Source: Vulcanimicrobiota bacterium (GTDB lineage Bacteria > Vulcanimicrobiota > Xenobia > Xenobiales > JADMJV01). Taken from it: 64,000 nt of DNA. The DNA lies in NCBI GenBank assembly GCA_017307785.1, contig JAFKGI010000032.1, positions 1 to 64,000 of the forward strand, given 5' to 3'. The translations under genes and the position numbers were made by a program. How positions within the stretch are numbered: position 1 is the first letter of the stretch; each line of letters starts with the position of its first letter. Below, one piece after another: positions 37,415 to 46,866 of the stretch. The notes under the pieces were generated by a model. The model saw only the letters and a program-made list of their open reading frames with translations, made no database searches and was not told the origin of the DNA.

Positions 37415-38562
37415 TCCCAGCTCCAGCCACGAATCAAGTCGAGAACCCGATCTTGTTCCGCGAAGCTCAGTTCGGCGTAGAGCGGGAGGCGAATCAGACG
37501 CTGAGCCGCCGCGACTGCCCCGGGACAGTCAGCGTCTCCCCCCCCGTAATGGAGTCCCATCGGGGAAATGTGTAACGGCTGATAATGATAGGCCGCCTGC
37601 ACATTGTGCGAGCGTAGATACATCATCAATTGCTGACGTTTTTCCAGGTCGGGCAATAGTAGGAAATAAAGGTGTGCCGGATGCTGAGCCCCCTGGGGAA
37701 GATGTGGCTGCTCTACCCCGTGCTCTCGGCACCATTCCTGCAGGCCCGACTGGTAGCGGTCCCAGAGTTCCAGGCGATGGCGCTGGACCCGGTCCATTTG
37801 CTCCAGATTCGCCCAGAGGATGGCGGCATTCAGATCGCTGAGCAAATAGCTGCTGCCCGGAGCCACCCAGGTGTATTTGTCGGTCAAGCCCATCAGGAAG
37901 CGTGAGCGATTCGTCCCTTTCTCCTGGGCAATTTCCGCCTTCTCCACCCACTCGGGTCGGTTGAGAATCAGGGCTCCGCCCTCTCCGCAACTGACGTTCT
38001 TGGTTTCGTGAAAGCTCAAGGTCGAGAGCGAACCAAAGGAACCCAGCGAACGACCGCCGAGGCTGCCAAAAAGGCCATGGGCATTGTCTTCCACCACTTC
38101 GATTCCGTGCTTGGCGGCGATTCCCATGATGGCTTCCATGTCGCAGGCCACGCCGGCGTAATGTACCGGCACGATGGCCCGAGTTCTCGGAGTAATGGCC
38201 GCCTCCAGATGCTTCGGATCGAGGTTGAGAGTGCGCGGGTCGACGTCGACGAACACCGGGCGCGCGCCGAACAGCGCAAAACCACTGGCACTACTGACAA
38301 ACGTGAAGGCCGGAATAATGACTTCATCCCCGGGCTGGATTCCCAGGACACAGGCAGCCATTTCCAAAGCAGCGGTGCAACTCGGCGTCAGAAACACACT
38401 GGCGCCGTGAAACAGTTCCGCTAATCGCTGACGGCATTTTTGCGCATAAGGTCCATTGCCAGCCCACTTGCCGGATTGGAGAGCGGTGGAGATGTATTTC
38501 TCGGCGTTGGGAGCGCAGAACGGTTTGTGAAAAGGTATGTGGGTGGCAGTCGTTTGCATCAT
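37411..38562 (-). CDS. wecE: dTDP-4-amino-4,6-dideoxygalactose transaminase (WecE type)
   Basis: A PLP aminotransferase of the DegT/DnrJ/EryC1/StrS family, 383 residues. It aligns with E. coli WecE through its length (TPSCTAALEMAA, PGDEVIIPAFTFVSSA, IVPVHYAGVACDMEAIMGIA, GSSYLLSDLNAA), with the PLP lysine in SFHETKN. It probably makes an amino-sugar nucleotide for a surface polysaccharide. ATG ATG at the start; a second gene downstream overlaps it. No other dTDP-sugar gene is near, so the sugar pathway must be elsewhere. Confidence 0.9.
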   Translation of the reverse strand: MMQTTATHIPFHKPFCAPNAEKYISTALQSGKWAGNGPYAQKCRQRLAELFHGASVFLTPSCTAALEMAACVLGIQPGDEVIIPAFTFVSSASGFALFGARPVFVDVDPRTLNLDPKHLEAAITPRTRAIVPVHYAGVACDMEAIMGIAAKHGIEVVEDNAHGLFGSLGGRSLGSFGSLSTLSFHETKNVSCGEGGALILNRPEWVEKAEIAQEKGTNRSRFLMGLTDKYTWVAPGSSYLLSDLNAAILWANLEQMDRVQRHRLELWDRYQSGLQEWCREHGVEQPHLPQGAQHPAHLYFLLLPDLEKRQQLMMYLRSHNVQAAYHYQPLHISPMGLHYGGGDADCPGAVAAAQRLIRLPLYAELSFAEQDRVLDLIRGWSWE

Positions 38563-38582
38563 TTGAAGATTTCTGATTCCCC

Positions 38583-40445
38583 TTAGGAACCCCTGGAAAA
38601 CGTGTGAAGATCAGCCAGTGGTCCGCCCGGCTTTTGCCAGCCATGTAGACGCTGAAGGGTTTGAGGATCTTCCTCCAGCGGCGGTGCGTGGTGAGGCTTG
38701 GAGCGGGCATCGATGATCAAAGGTCCGCGACACCCCCAGTGGCGTTGATAGGTGGAGGGCGAAACCCCGTAGACGTCCGCCGCCGGATTGGAACGAGTAA
38801 AGGTGGTCCAGAGGAAATTATTCAGACTGGCGGCCATAAATTCGCTTTCGTCACAGACGACCCAGAGCGGAAAGCTCGCCAGCGGATGCTCCAGGGGCAT
38901 TTCTTCCAGCAAGCGCAGGTTCGGGTCCACTCCCAGCCGAGCATCCTGCGCGTAGGCCGGACCCCGGAGCGCCAGCACTCCCGGCAGACACGAGCGCGGT
39001 TCCGCAAAGCCAGCCGGCAGCCGAAAGTCTCCAATCCAGTTGTGCGGCAGTTCGCGGACGGCATCTCCCACCGCGGCGATCACCAGCTTGGAGCCCTGAT
39101 TCAACTGCCCGCCCGAATAATCGAGCGTATCGATGGTGGTCTGGGTATGAAAATGCAGGTCCCGGCGCCAGTCGACTCGCCTCAGCACGTGCTGCAGAAA
39201 GCTGGCGATGTCCGCGCAATTCAAAGCCGGGTCGTCTTCCTGGGCCGCCAACCAGAGGTACTTCGCCAACGACAGTTGCCCCTGGCCCAGGATGGCGCTG
39301 GCACAGGTCAACAACTCCTGCGGCCGGCTGCGCTTCTGGAAAGGAGTATACCGTTCGCTGGCAATGGCCAGCAGCAGCGGATGCACTCCAGCCGCATCCA
39401 CCGCGTGCACTTGCTTGACCCCGGGCAAGACCGTAGGCAGAACCGGATCGGTCATCTCGTGGATCAGCTTCCCAAAGGTCGTGTCCTCCTGTGGCGGACG
39501 CCCCACCGTGGTCACCGGCCAGATGGCATCCGAGCGATGATAGACGGCCTCTACGTGCAGCACCGGGAAAGGGTGAGTCAGACTGTAGTAGCCCAGGTGG
39601 TCCCCAAAGGGACCCTCCGGCCTGGTTGAATGCGGATCAATCCAGCCCACGATCACAAAGTCCGCCTCCGCCGCCAGCGGCAGCGGGCTTTCAGGACAGC
39701 CACAGAGCGACACGGGAGCACCGGCCAGGGCACCGGCGAAAACCAGCTCGGGAATGGTTTCCGGCAAGGGCATGACGGCCGACCAGGCCAGGGCTGGAGG
39801 CCCACCCACAAAGACGTTCACCCAAAGTCGTTGGCCGGCCGCCGCGGCCGCCTGATGATGAATACCGATGCCTCGATGAATCTGATAGTGCAGTCCCGCT
39901 TCTCGGTCCGGCAAATAGTCGTTGCCGGCCAACTGCACCCGATACATCCCGAGATTGCCGCGCATCCAGCCGGAATTTCCGGGATGTTCGCTGTAGACCG
40001 CCGGGAGCGTGACGAAAGGCCCTCCGTCCCCCGGCCAACTGACAAAGCGCGGCAACTGACCGAGAGTGGTGCGATTCTGCAGCACCGGCGCGCTCTTCCG
40101 GCGACGGGGCAATAGATGCGGCAGACTGAAGGGAAGATCCCAATAGCGCCAGGGCCGGCGCAAAATGCCGCCAGGATCGGCTTTGAGACGCATAGCCTTC
40201 TCCACCCGTTTCAGCCCGTGACGTAATAAATACCGCGCGCGCTCGGGCGATCCATAAAGATTGCCCACCACCGGAAAGCCACAGTCGACCACCTTGGGAA
40301 AAAAAACCGCCGGGCCGCCCTGTTCATAGACATAGCGCAGCACCGCCGCTATCTCGAGCTCGGCCCGAACGGGCTCTTCAAAAACCAACAGTTGATTGGT
40401 GCGGCGCAGGTCGGCCACCACTCCCGCCATACTCCGATAAGCCAT
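38583..40445 (-). CDS. UbiD-family prenylated-FMN decarboxylase
   Basis: 620 residues, the length of bacterial UbiD enzymes, which use prenylated FMN to decarboxylate aromatic or unsaturated acids. Visible family blocks: NLYGSPERARYLL, the NLGMYRVQL metal/FMN region, and EGPFGDHLGYYS, carrying the ERE-motif glutamate and aspartate. A member is required late in the futalosine menaquinone pathway; the partial mqnE at the end of the window makes that role attractive, though other substrates fit. It starts at ATG 40445, 54 bp from the divergent lysA fusion. Confidence 0.85.
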   Translation of the reverse strand: MAYRSMAGVVADLRRTNQLLVFEEPVRAELEIAAVLRYVYEQGGPAVFFPKVVDCGFPVVGNLYGSPERARYLLRHGLKRVEKAMRLKADPGGILRRPWRYWDLPFSLPHLLPRRRKSAPVLQNRTTLGQLPRFVSWPGDGGPFVTLPAVYSEHPGNSGWMRGNLGMYRVQLAGNDYLPDREAGLHYQIHRGIGIHHQAAAAAGQRLWVNVFVGGPPALAWSAVMPLPETIPELVFAGALAGAPVSLCGCPESPLPLAAEADFVIVGWIDPHSTRPEGPFGDHLGYYSLTHPFPVLHVEAVYHRSDAIWPVTTVGRPPQEDTTFGKLIHEMTDPVLPTVLPGVKQVHAVDAAGVHPLLLAIASERYTPFQKRSRPQELLTCASAILGQGQLSLAKYLWLAAQEDDPALNCADIASFLQHVLRRVDWRRDLHFHTQTTIDTLDYSGGQLNQGSKLVIAAVGDAVRELPHNWIGDFRLPAGFAEPRSCLPGVLALRGPAYAQDARLGVDPNLRLLEEMPLEHPLASFPLWVVCDESEFMAASLNNFLWTTFTRSNPAADVYGVSPSTYQRHWGCRGPLIIDARSKPHHAPPLEEDPQTLQRLHGWQKPGGPLADLHTFSRGS

Positions 40446-40499
40446 GGCCTCGGCTTAGTTCCTGGAGGTCCCGGGACCTTCAGGGGCAAACCGGGGCGG

Positions 40500-42815
40500 A
40501 TGCAACTGATCCATCTAGCTCCTCAGGCCAGCGACTGCGCCCTACCGCCCTCCTCTGAGAACCAGGGTATCCTGGTCGGCCTCAGCGCCCATCACCATCA
40601 ACTGCTGAACCAGGCTTGCCAGCCGCACGCGGCAGCCGCGCGGGCCCAATTGTTGGAGAGCCTGGATGCTCAGACCGATGAAACTCCCCAGAAGTGGTTT
40701 CAGGCCCTGGATTGGCTGGAGCAAGTTCCGCCGGATTTTCTCCAGCGACTGACGGGTTGGGCCCGCCGCCAGCGCGCGCGCCAACTGGCCGGCCGCTGGT
40801 CCCTGAGTTATCTGGCCAGCGAAGAACTGCGCCTGGGCGTGCCGCCCAGCGCCAACCGCTGGGTCACTTCCGACCATGATGCGGCCGGCGAGCCTCTGCT
40901 ACCGGTGCTGGCCACCGCCTGGAAGCCCGACCTCTGCAAATTCTGGTTAGACCGCCCCGCCTTCTTTTCCGCCGACCCACGCCACGTGCCCCAGGCTCGA
41001 CTTCTGCGGGAACTCGACACACTGTGCGCCCAAGAATTGATTCGCCTGCGAGGGCTGGATCTGGATTCGGCCGTATTGGAAACCCTGGCCAACTGCGACC
41101 TGGTCGCCGAAATCGGCTGGCTGCAGAAGCCCGATTGGCCCGCCAGTCGGGTACTACCCCAGGCCCCCGGCGCCAGCGCTGTGATTTCGCTGGCCTCCTC
41201 CTCAGGGGTGCAGCTGATCACCCTGCAAAGCTCACAGATGTGGCGTCGTCCCGGGTTCCTGGCCCGCGCCTTCACTCAGTTGGTAGAAATGGGTCTCTCG
41301 GTGGATCTGCTGGCGACCTCGCAGACCAGCGTCACCATGACGCTGGATCCTGGCCAGGCCGTCACCGGTGAACAGCAGGCGCTGCTAGAAGCCAGGCTGG
41401 ACTGCCAGGTCGAGTGCTTGCGCGACTGCGCCAGCATCCACTTCCTGGGCAACAAGATCCGTCAGATGCTGCCGCAACTGGGCTCCGCCTTCGAACTCTT
41501 CGATGAGCACCCCATCCACCTGGTCAGCCAGGCGTCCAGCGACGTCAGCCTCAGCCTGGTGGTCCACGAAGACCAGGCCGAACGCCTGCTCATCCCCCTG
41601 CACGCACTGCTTTTTGGCGGCGGTCAGGAATCCGAAGTCTTCGGACCGACCTACCAGCAGCTGGAAAGTGGCGCCTTGCAGCGTCGAGTGGCCGCCGCCC
41701 ACAGCTGGTGGATGGACGAGCGAGAACGCCTCCTGCAGCTGGCCGAGCAGGGACCGGCTTACGTCTACCACCTGCCCAGTGTGGAAGTGCGCGCTCGCGA
41801 AGTCTTACGCCTGAGCGCCGTGGAGAACTCTCTCTACGCACTGAAAGCCAATCCCCAGCCGGAGATTTTGCAAAAACTGGTCGACCTGGGATTCGGTTTG
41901 GAATGCGTCTCGCCCGGAGAGTTGGAGCGGGCCGCCTGCGCCGGAAGCCGGCGCCTCTTCACTCCAAATTACGTGAATCCCAAAGAATACGACCTGGCCT
42001 TTGGTCAGGGCTGTTGGGTCACCCTGGACAACCTGGAAGCCCTGCGCCAGTCTCCGGAGACATTCCGGGGTCGCGAGGTGCTGCTGCGCCTCGACATCGG
42101 CACCGGCTCAGGCCATCACAAGCACGTGCGCACGGCCGGAGACAGCTCCAAATTCGGCATCAGCTCGGACCAGTGGCCGGAGCTCAAGGCTCTGCTCAAG
42201 GAGCACCAGGTCAGCGTGCTGGGCCTGCATAGCCACGCCGGCAGCGGCATCACCGACGCGGAGCATTGGGTGCGCACCGCCCAGTTTCTTTATCGCTCGG
42301 CCGAAGAAAATTTCCCCGAGGCTCGCGTGCTCAACCTGGGAGGCGGCCTGGGAATCCCCGACCGGCCCGGCAAACAGCGCCTCGACTTCGATCGCCTGCA
42401 TCAGTCCCTGGAAGCCTTCCTGGCCCTGCATCCAGGCCGCCAGCTGTGGCTGGAGCCGGGCCGCTACCTGGTGGCCGAGGCCGGCGTCTTGCTGGCAAGG
42501 GTCACCCAGATCAAGCAGAAAGGCGAGAAGCGCTACCTGGGTTTAGAAATCGGTATGAACACCCTGATTCGCCCCGCCCTCTACGGCGCCTACCACCCCA
42601 TCGTCAACCTGACTCGCCTGCAGGAGCCTCCCACCTGGAAGGTCGACGTGGTCGGGCCGATCTGCGAAAGTGGCGATGTCCTCGGGCACGACCGCTGGAT
42701 GCCCGCCACCGAGGTCGGCGACGTGTTGCTCATCGACAATGCCGGCGCCTACGGAGCCAGCATGGCCTCTCGCTACAATTTGCGCGAACCAGCCCGGGAA
42801 GTAACCCTGACTTAG
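40500..42815 (+). CDS. lysA: Diaminopimelate decarboxylase fused to a degenerate aspartokinase (LysAC-like)
   Basis: 771 residues from ATG 40500. The C-terminal part (from about 395) is complete DAP decarboxylase: PLP Lys449 in YALKANPQPE, LGLHSHAGSGI, LNLGGGLGIP, CESGD and YGASMASRYNLR. The N-terminal part aligns with aspartokinase only from the Tyr/Asp-Pro-Arg region (FFSADPRHVPQA) through two ACT-like domains (LITLQSSQMW, FTQLVEMGLSVDLLATSQTSVTMTLD). The KFGGTS and GRGGSD motifs of aspartokinase are absent. It is therefore probably a decarboxylase with a regulatory, non-catalytic AK-like portion. Known bifunctional LysAC fusions keep the kinase. Confidence 0.85.
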   Translation: MQLIHLAPQASDCALPPSSENQGILVGLSAHHHQLLNQACQPHAAAARAQLLESLDAQTDETPQKWFQALDWLEQVPPDFLQRLTGWARRQRARQLAGRWSLSYLASEELRLGVPPSANRWVTSDHDAAGEPLLPVLATAWKPDLCKFWLDRPAFFSADPRHVPQARLLRELDTLCAQELIRLRGLDLDSAVLETLANCDLVAEIGWLQKPDWPASRVLPQAPGASAVISLASSSGVQLITLQSSQMWRRPGFLARAFTQLVEMGLSVDLLATSQTSVTMTLDPGQAVTGEQQALLEARLDCQVECLRDCASIHFLGNKIRQMLPQLGSAFELFDEHPIHLVSQASSDVSLSLVVHEDQAERLLIPLHALLFGGGQESEVFGPTYQQLESGALQRRVAAAHSWWMDERERLLQLAEQGPAYVYHLPSVEVRAREVLRLSAVENSLYALKANPQPEILQKLVDLGFGLECVSPGELERAACAGSRRLFTPNYVNPKEYDLAFGQGCWVTLDNLEALRQSPETFRGREVLLRLDIGTGSGHHKHVRTAGDSSKFGISSDQWPELKALLKEHQVSVLGLHSHAGSGITDAEHWVRTAQFLYRSAEENFPEARVLNLGGGLGIPDRPGKQRLDFDRLHQSLEAFLALHPGRQLWLEPGRYLVAEAGVLLARVTQIKQKGEKRYLGLEIGMNTLIRPALYGAYHPIVNLTRLQEPPTWKVDVVGPICESGDVLGHDRWMPATEVGDVLLIDNAGAYGASMASRYNLREPAREVTLT

Positions 42816-42847
42816 AATACGCCGGTGTACGACCCCGACTAGGACCT

Positions 42848-42921
42848 TTGACTCAAAGAAGAATCTTCAATAAAAAATCTGCTCACTTTACCTTGCAAAG
42901 TTCAAATAAAGTGTTTATGAT
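42848..42921 (+). promoter_or_regulatory. Sigma-70-like promoter(s) for yjbQ
   Basis: The best match is TTGCAA (42893-42898), a 17-nt spacer and TATGAT (42916-42921). A second, weaker pair just upstream is TTGACT (42848-42853), 17 nt, TAAAAA (42871-42876). Both lie in the 332-bp gene-free stretch 42816-43147, an AT-rich island before yjbQ. The remaining leader (42930-43135) holds no gene that I can see. Confidence 0.5.
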
Positions 42922-43147
42922 GGGCGAGTTTTGAGCACCATGTCCGAGTCTTGGCCTCTATAGCCCGGTAACATCGGTAACTCGCCCGACCTGAGTCGGA
43001 CGTCCAAGGTGCTCTAGAAGGCAAGAGAGTCCAGGATCCTGAGCCGCTTTGGTGAATTTTTTTCGCCAGAAACAAGGAAGGATTCTCACGTCATCAGCCG
43101 AAAGCCGGGCGCATTGCCTTGGCCAGAGAGGCATCTGGAGGTATTTA

Positions 43148-43711
43148 GTGGAGGCCAATTTCTTAACCGAGACGACCCAGTACGCGAATGGGAACGGTCA
43201 CAGTAACGGCAATGGCAAAAGCCACATCGCCGTCATCAACGACCCGGAGCTCCGCGCGAAAGGTACGCCCGGAATCTACGTTTCCAAGATGGTCGTGGAA
43301 ACCCGCCGTGGTCCTGAGTTCATCGACATCACGGATACGGTCCAAGAGCTGCTCAGCAAGACCGGCGTCAAAGAGGGCAACATCTTTGTCTACTCGCGAC
43401 ACACCACTTGCGGCATCGTCATCCAGGAGCACGAGCCCCTGCTGATTCAGGACATGTACAAGAAGCTCGAGCAATTGGCTTCGCCCGCCGAGGACTATCA
43501 CCACAACAACTTTGATATCCGCACGGTCAACATGTGCGACGACGAGTGCGCCAATGGTCACGCTCACTGTCAGCACCTGTTCATCGGTTGCTCGGTTCAT
43601 CTCCCCGTGATGGACGGCCACCTGGCCCTGGGCCGCTGGCAGCGCGTCTTCATCCTGGAATTGGATCGTCCGCGCACCCGCGAAATCATCGTTCAGGTGA
43701 TGGGCATCTAA
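43148..43711 (+). CDS. yjbQ: YjbQ family protein (UPF0047)
   Basis: A 187-residue member of the YjbQ family, for which a weak thiamin-phosphate-synthase-like activity has been reported; the true role is unclear. The family blocks SRHTTCGIVIQEHEP, ECANGHAHCQHLFIGCSVHLPVMDG and LGRWQRVFILELDRPR are intact. It has an extra Asn/Gly-rich N-terminal stretch (about 35 residues). GTG 43148 is chosen because GGAGG lies 7 nt upstream. It is followed by a hairpin terminator. Confidence 0.85.
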   Translation: MEANFLTETTQYANGNGHSNGNGKSHIAVINDPELRAKGTPGIYVSKMVVETRRGPEFIDITDTVQELLSKTGVKEGNIFVYSRHTTCGIVIQEHEPLLIQDMYKKLEQLASPAEDYHHNNFDIRTVNMCDDECANGHAHCQHLFIGCSVHLPVMDGHLALGRWQRVFILELDRPRTREIIVQVMGI

Positions 43712-43735
43712 CGGCTCACCCCGTCAGAAGCAGAA

Positions 43736-43765
43736 GTGAAAGGCTCTCGCAAGGGGGCCTTTTTC
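43736..43765 (+). terminator. Intrinsic terminator after yjbQ
   Basis: GAAAGGC and GCCTTTTTC pair around a 12-nt loop, with T5 in the 3' arm, 24 bp after the yjbQ stop. Its position argues against translation of the next gene starting at GTG 43736. Confidence 0.65.
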
Positions 43766-43816
43766 ATTTGCGATTCGCCCAAGGAAGGCCACCATCTGGC
43801 CAAGAACGCCGCCCCA

Positions 43817-44638
43817 GTGAACGACTGGAGACTGCTTCATACCACGCGCTACCGGTTTGACCATCAGGTCGCGCTGGGACCCCATGAAATCCGTCTGCGC
43901 CCGTCCGGCCCCCTGGCCGGAGACGTCAGCGAATATCGGCTGCGAATCTGGCCTGCTCCCAGCATCGCCCAATGGCGCCTGGACCTGTGGAACAACCACG
44001 TGTTCCAGGCCTGGTTTTCCAGCCCCGTCACAGAACTGACCGTCAGCAACCAGTTTCGCTTCCACCCCGGTTCGGCCAACCCGTTTGACTTTGCGCTGGA
44101 GTCTAGCGCCGTCGACTACCCGATCGAACTGGACGCAGCCCTCTCCTCCAACCTGGCTCCCTACCTGGAGCTCCCCGAATCGGCTTGCTGGGTGGAACCG
44201 TGGACCGCCTACCAGGGAACCAGCATCACGCTCCTCCTGGAACTCAATCGCTGGATCAACGAGAACATCGCCTACGAGGCGCGCGCCGAGGCAGGCATCC
44301 AGAGCTGCTCGCAAACGCTGACGAGTAGACGCGGAAGCTGCCGCGACACCGCCTGGCTGCTGGCACTGGGCCTGCGCAAACTAGGCTATCCCACACGTTT
44401 CGTTTCCGGCTACTGGCTCCAGGTGGACAGCGGTGCCGGAGAACTGCATGCCTGGACCGAGGTCTATCTGCCGGGAGCCGGTTGGCTGGGACTGGATCCG
44501 ACCGCCGGACTGCTGGTCTCCAACCAGCACCTGCCGGTGGCTCGCTCTCCCCTGCCCGACCAGACGGCCCCCATCCGTGGCAGCCACGACGGTTCTCCCA
44601 GCCAACCGGAATTCCGCGTGCGGGTGCGCCGATGCTGA
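43817..44638 (+). CDS. Transglutaminase-like protein (Bact_transglu_N type), first of operon
   Basis: 273 residues. An N-terminal beta region (LLHTTRYRFDHQVALGPHEIRLRP) typical of bacterial transglutaminase-like proteins is followed by the core: Cys in SRRGSCRDTAWLL, His in GELHAWTEVYLPGAG and Asp in GLDPTAG. The protein is probably a cysteine peptidase or transamidase in the peptide-ligase operon. GTG 43817 starts just before the family N-terminus; the earlier GTG 43736 lies in a terminator and is less likely. Its stop overlaps the next start. Confidence 0.82.
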   Translation: MNDWRLLHTTRYRFDHQVALGPHEIRLRPSGPLAGDVSEYRLRIWPAPSIAQWRLDLWNNHVFQAWFSSPVTELTVSNQFRFHPGSANPFDFALESSAVDYPIELDAALSSNLAPYLELPESACWVEPWTAYQGTSITLLLELNRWINENIAYEARAEAGIQSCSQTLTSRRGSCRDTAWLLALGLRKLGYPTRFVSGYWLQVDSGAGELHAWTEVYLPGAGWLGLDPTAGLLVSNQHLPVARSPLPDQTAPIRGSHDGSPSQPEFRVRVRRC

Positions 44639-46866
44639 AATTACCGCAGTCTGAATGGCTGGAACTGCAGTTCTCCCGCTATGGCATGGACGAACTCGAA
44701 CAACGCTGGCACGAAGTGGCCCGCAATATCAAAGATGCCCAACCTCACTTTGGCCAGCGCTTGTGGAGCCTCGACCCGGTGCCGGCCCTGCTGGGAGAAT
44801 CCGACTGGACTCAACTGGAGGCCGGTCTTTGCCAGAGAGCCCAACTCCTGAACCTGACCCTGCAGGACGCCTACGGCCAGCAACAGCTTTTGCGGGAAGG
44901 CACGATACACCCCGCCCTCTACTACAACAACCCGGCCTGGCTGCAGCCCTGCCACGGAATGCTGGATTCCGAACTGGGACGACTGCTGTTTTACGCAGCC
45001 GATCTGATCCGCGACGAAGCGGGAAAATGGTGGGTGCTGCGAGACCGAGCCGGAGTCCCCCACGGCTTCGGGTCGGTGCTGGGAAACCGGCGCTGGATGG
45101 CTCGAACCTATCACGAAATCTTTGCCGAACAACGAATTGAGCCAGTGGCTCCCGCCTATCAGAACCTCCGACTGTCGCTGAGCGAACTGGGCCAACGGAC
45201 GGGTGAAGCGCGCAGCGTGATGCTCACCTCGGCGGCCGGCTCCGCTCGCTCCGCCGACGACGCCGGACTGGCCAGCTTCCTGGGCTGCGCGCTGGTCGAG
45301 GGCGAAGACCTCACGGTGCGCAAAGGTCGGCTCTACCTCAAGCTCCTGGAAGGCCTCCAGCCCGTCGACCTGCTGCTGCGCCGCGTGCCCGACCGAGACT
45401 GCGACCCCCTGGAACTGGGCAGCAGCGGCTGGAACGGCGTGGTGGGCCTGCTTCAATCGGTGTGCGCCGGAAATCTGGTGGTCAGCAATTCACTGGGCAG
45501 CGGCTGGCTGGAAACCCCCGCCCTGGCTCAACAACTTTCCGCCCTGGCGCCCAAGCTGCTGGGGCAACCGCTATTGCTTCCCGACCTTCCCAGCCACTGG
45601 GGAGACGGTCTTCCCGAAGGCCGGGACTGGGTGGCACGGCGCTTCAGCGGCGGGCCCCCGTTGCTGCTGCCGGAAATGAACCCCGCCGAACAAGAGCGCT
45701 GGTGGAAGTCTTGCCGGCCCGATCACTGGGTCTTCCAACGCTATGCTCGGCCCAGCCTTTTTCCGTGCTGGCATCAGGGCAAACTCGAATCACTGCCAGG
45801 CGTCGTCCGCTGCTTCCTGGCGGCCACCCCCACCGGCTACCGCCTGATCCCCGGAGGACTGGTGCGCATGCGGCCGCCCGGCGGCAAACTCTTCTCCAAG
45901 GACCTGTGGCGCCTGGCCAATCAGACCAGTCAGCCGGAGCATACTTCGCCGACAGCCCCGGTCGAACTGGAACTCTCTCGCGGTGGCGGTGATGTGCCCA
46001 GCCGCGTGGCCGAGCAATTCTACTGGTTCGGGCGCTACCTGGAGCGCTGCGAAAATTTGCTCCGCTCGGCCCGCATGCTGCTGAGTCGGCAGTCGGTCGA
46101 GAACGGCGCCCAGGCGGACTTGCAGCGCATGCTGGCCTGTCGCGAGGAGTTCGGCGCCGATCTGGTAGCCTGGGTCAACGGCCAGGAACCAGATCAACTG
46201 CAATCGCTGCTGGCCCATCTGCAGCGACTGGGCACGACCCTGCGCGACCGGGTCAGCGCCGACATGCCGAGAATTCTGGCCGCCCTGCATCCGCTCTCGG
46301 AGCGCCTGGAAGGCCGCCACGTGCTGGGCTACCTGGAAGAACTGAGCGTGCCGCTCTGGGGCCTGGCGGCCATCGCCCGCGAGAGCCTCTACCGCGGCTA
46401 CGGATTTCGCTTCCTGGAGATAGGCCGGGCCCTGGAACGCTCCATGCTGACCTGCGACTTGCTGGAGTGCCTGAATCGCCAGGGAGAGCCCGGCTGGGGG
46501 CTGCTGGACATGCTGTTGGAGGCCACCGACAGCGGGCGCACCTATCGACGTCGCTACCCCCGACTCGAATGGACGCCGGTCCTGGATTTGCTGCTGGCCG
46601 ACGAGACCCACCCACGCTCGCTCGCTTTTCAACTGCGCTCTCTGGAGGAACATTTCCAACTGCTGCCGACTCGCTCGCGAGTGGCTCTGCCGGCCCACCA
46701 GGAAGCTCTGGTCAGGGCGCGCGCAACCCTGCAACTCTGGAGACCGCCCCAAGCGGCGCCCCTGCAGCAGTTGTGCCAACTGATGCCGGCCATCTCCCAG
46801 GGCCTGGGCTCGGTTTACCTGAGCCACCTCACCCCGCGTTTTCAAGGGAGCCCGGATGCACTATAG
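44632..46866 (+). CDS. Circularly permuted ATP-grasp + alpha-E fusion
   Basis: 744 residues. Residues 1-430 are the circularly permuted type-2 ATP-grasp domain (FGQRLWSLDPVPALLG, LNLTLQDAYGQQQLLREGTI, YARPSLFPC, TPTGYRLIPGGLVRM); from about 455 the alpha-E domain begins (DVPSRVAEQFYWFGRYLERCENLLR). The family is predicted to ligate amino acids or peptides and always travels with transglutaminase-like proteins, as it does here on both sides. ATG 44632 overlaps the end of the preceding gene by 7 bp. The product is unknown. Confidence 0.88.
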   Translation: MLKLPQSEWLELQFSRYGMDELEQRWHEVARNIKDAQPHFGQRLWSLDPVPALLGESDWTQLEAGLCQRAQLLNLTLQDAYGQQQLLREGTIHPALYYNNPAWLQPCHGMLDSELGRLLFYAADLIRDEAGKWWVLRDRAGVPHGFGSVLGNRRWMARTYHEIFAEQRIEPVAPAYQNLRLSLSELGQRTGEARSVMLTSAAGSARSADDAGLASFLGCALVEGEDLTVRKGRLYLKLLEGLQPVDLLLRRVPDRDCDPLELGSSGWNGVVGLLQSVCAGNLVVSNSLGSGWLETPALAQQLSALAPKLLGQPLLLPDLPSHWGDGLPEGRDWVARRFSGGPPLLLPEMNPAEQERWWKSCRPDHWVFQRYARPSLFPCWHQGKLESLPGVVRCFLAATPTGYRLIPGGLVRMRPPGGKLFSKDLWRLANQTSQPEHTSPTAPVELELSRGGGDVPSRVAEQFYWFGRYLERCENLLRSARMLLSRQSVENGAQADLQRMLACREEFGADLVAWVNGQEPDQLQSLLAHLQRLGTTLRDRVSADMPRILAALHPLSERLEGRHVLGYLEELSVPLWGLAAIARESLYRGYGFRFLEIGRALERSMLTCDLLECLNRQGEPGWGLLDMLLEATDSGRTYRRRYPRLEWTPVLDLLLADETHPRSLAFQLRSLEEHFQLLPTRSRVALPAHQEALVRARATLQLWRPPQAAPLQQLCQLMPAISQGLGSVYLSHLTPRFQGSPDAL

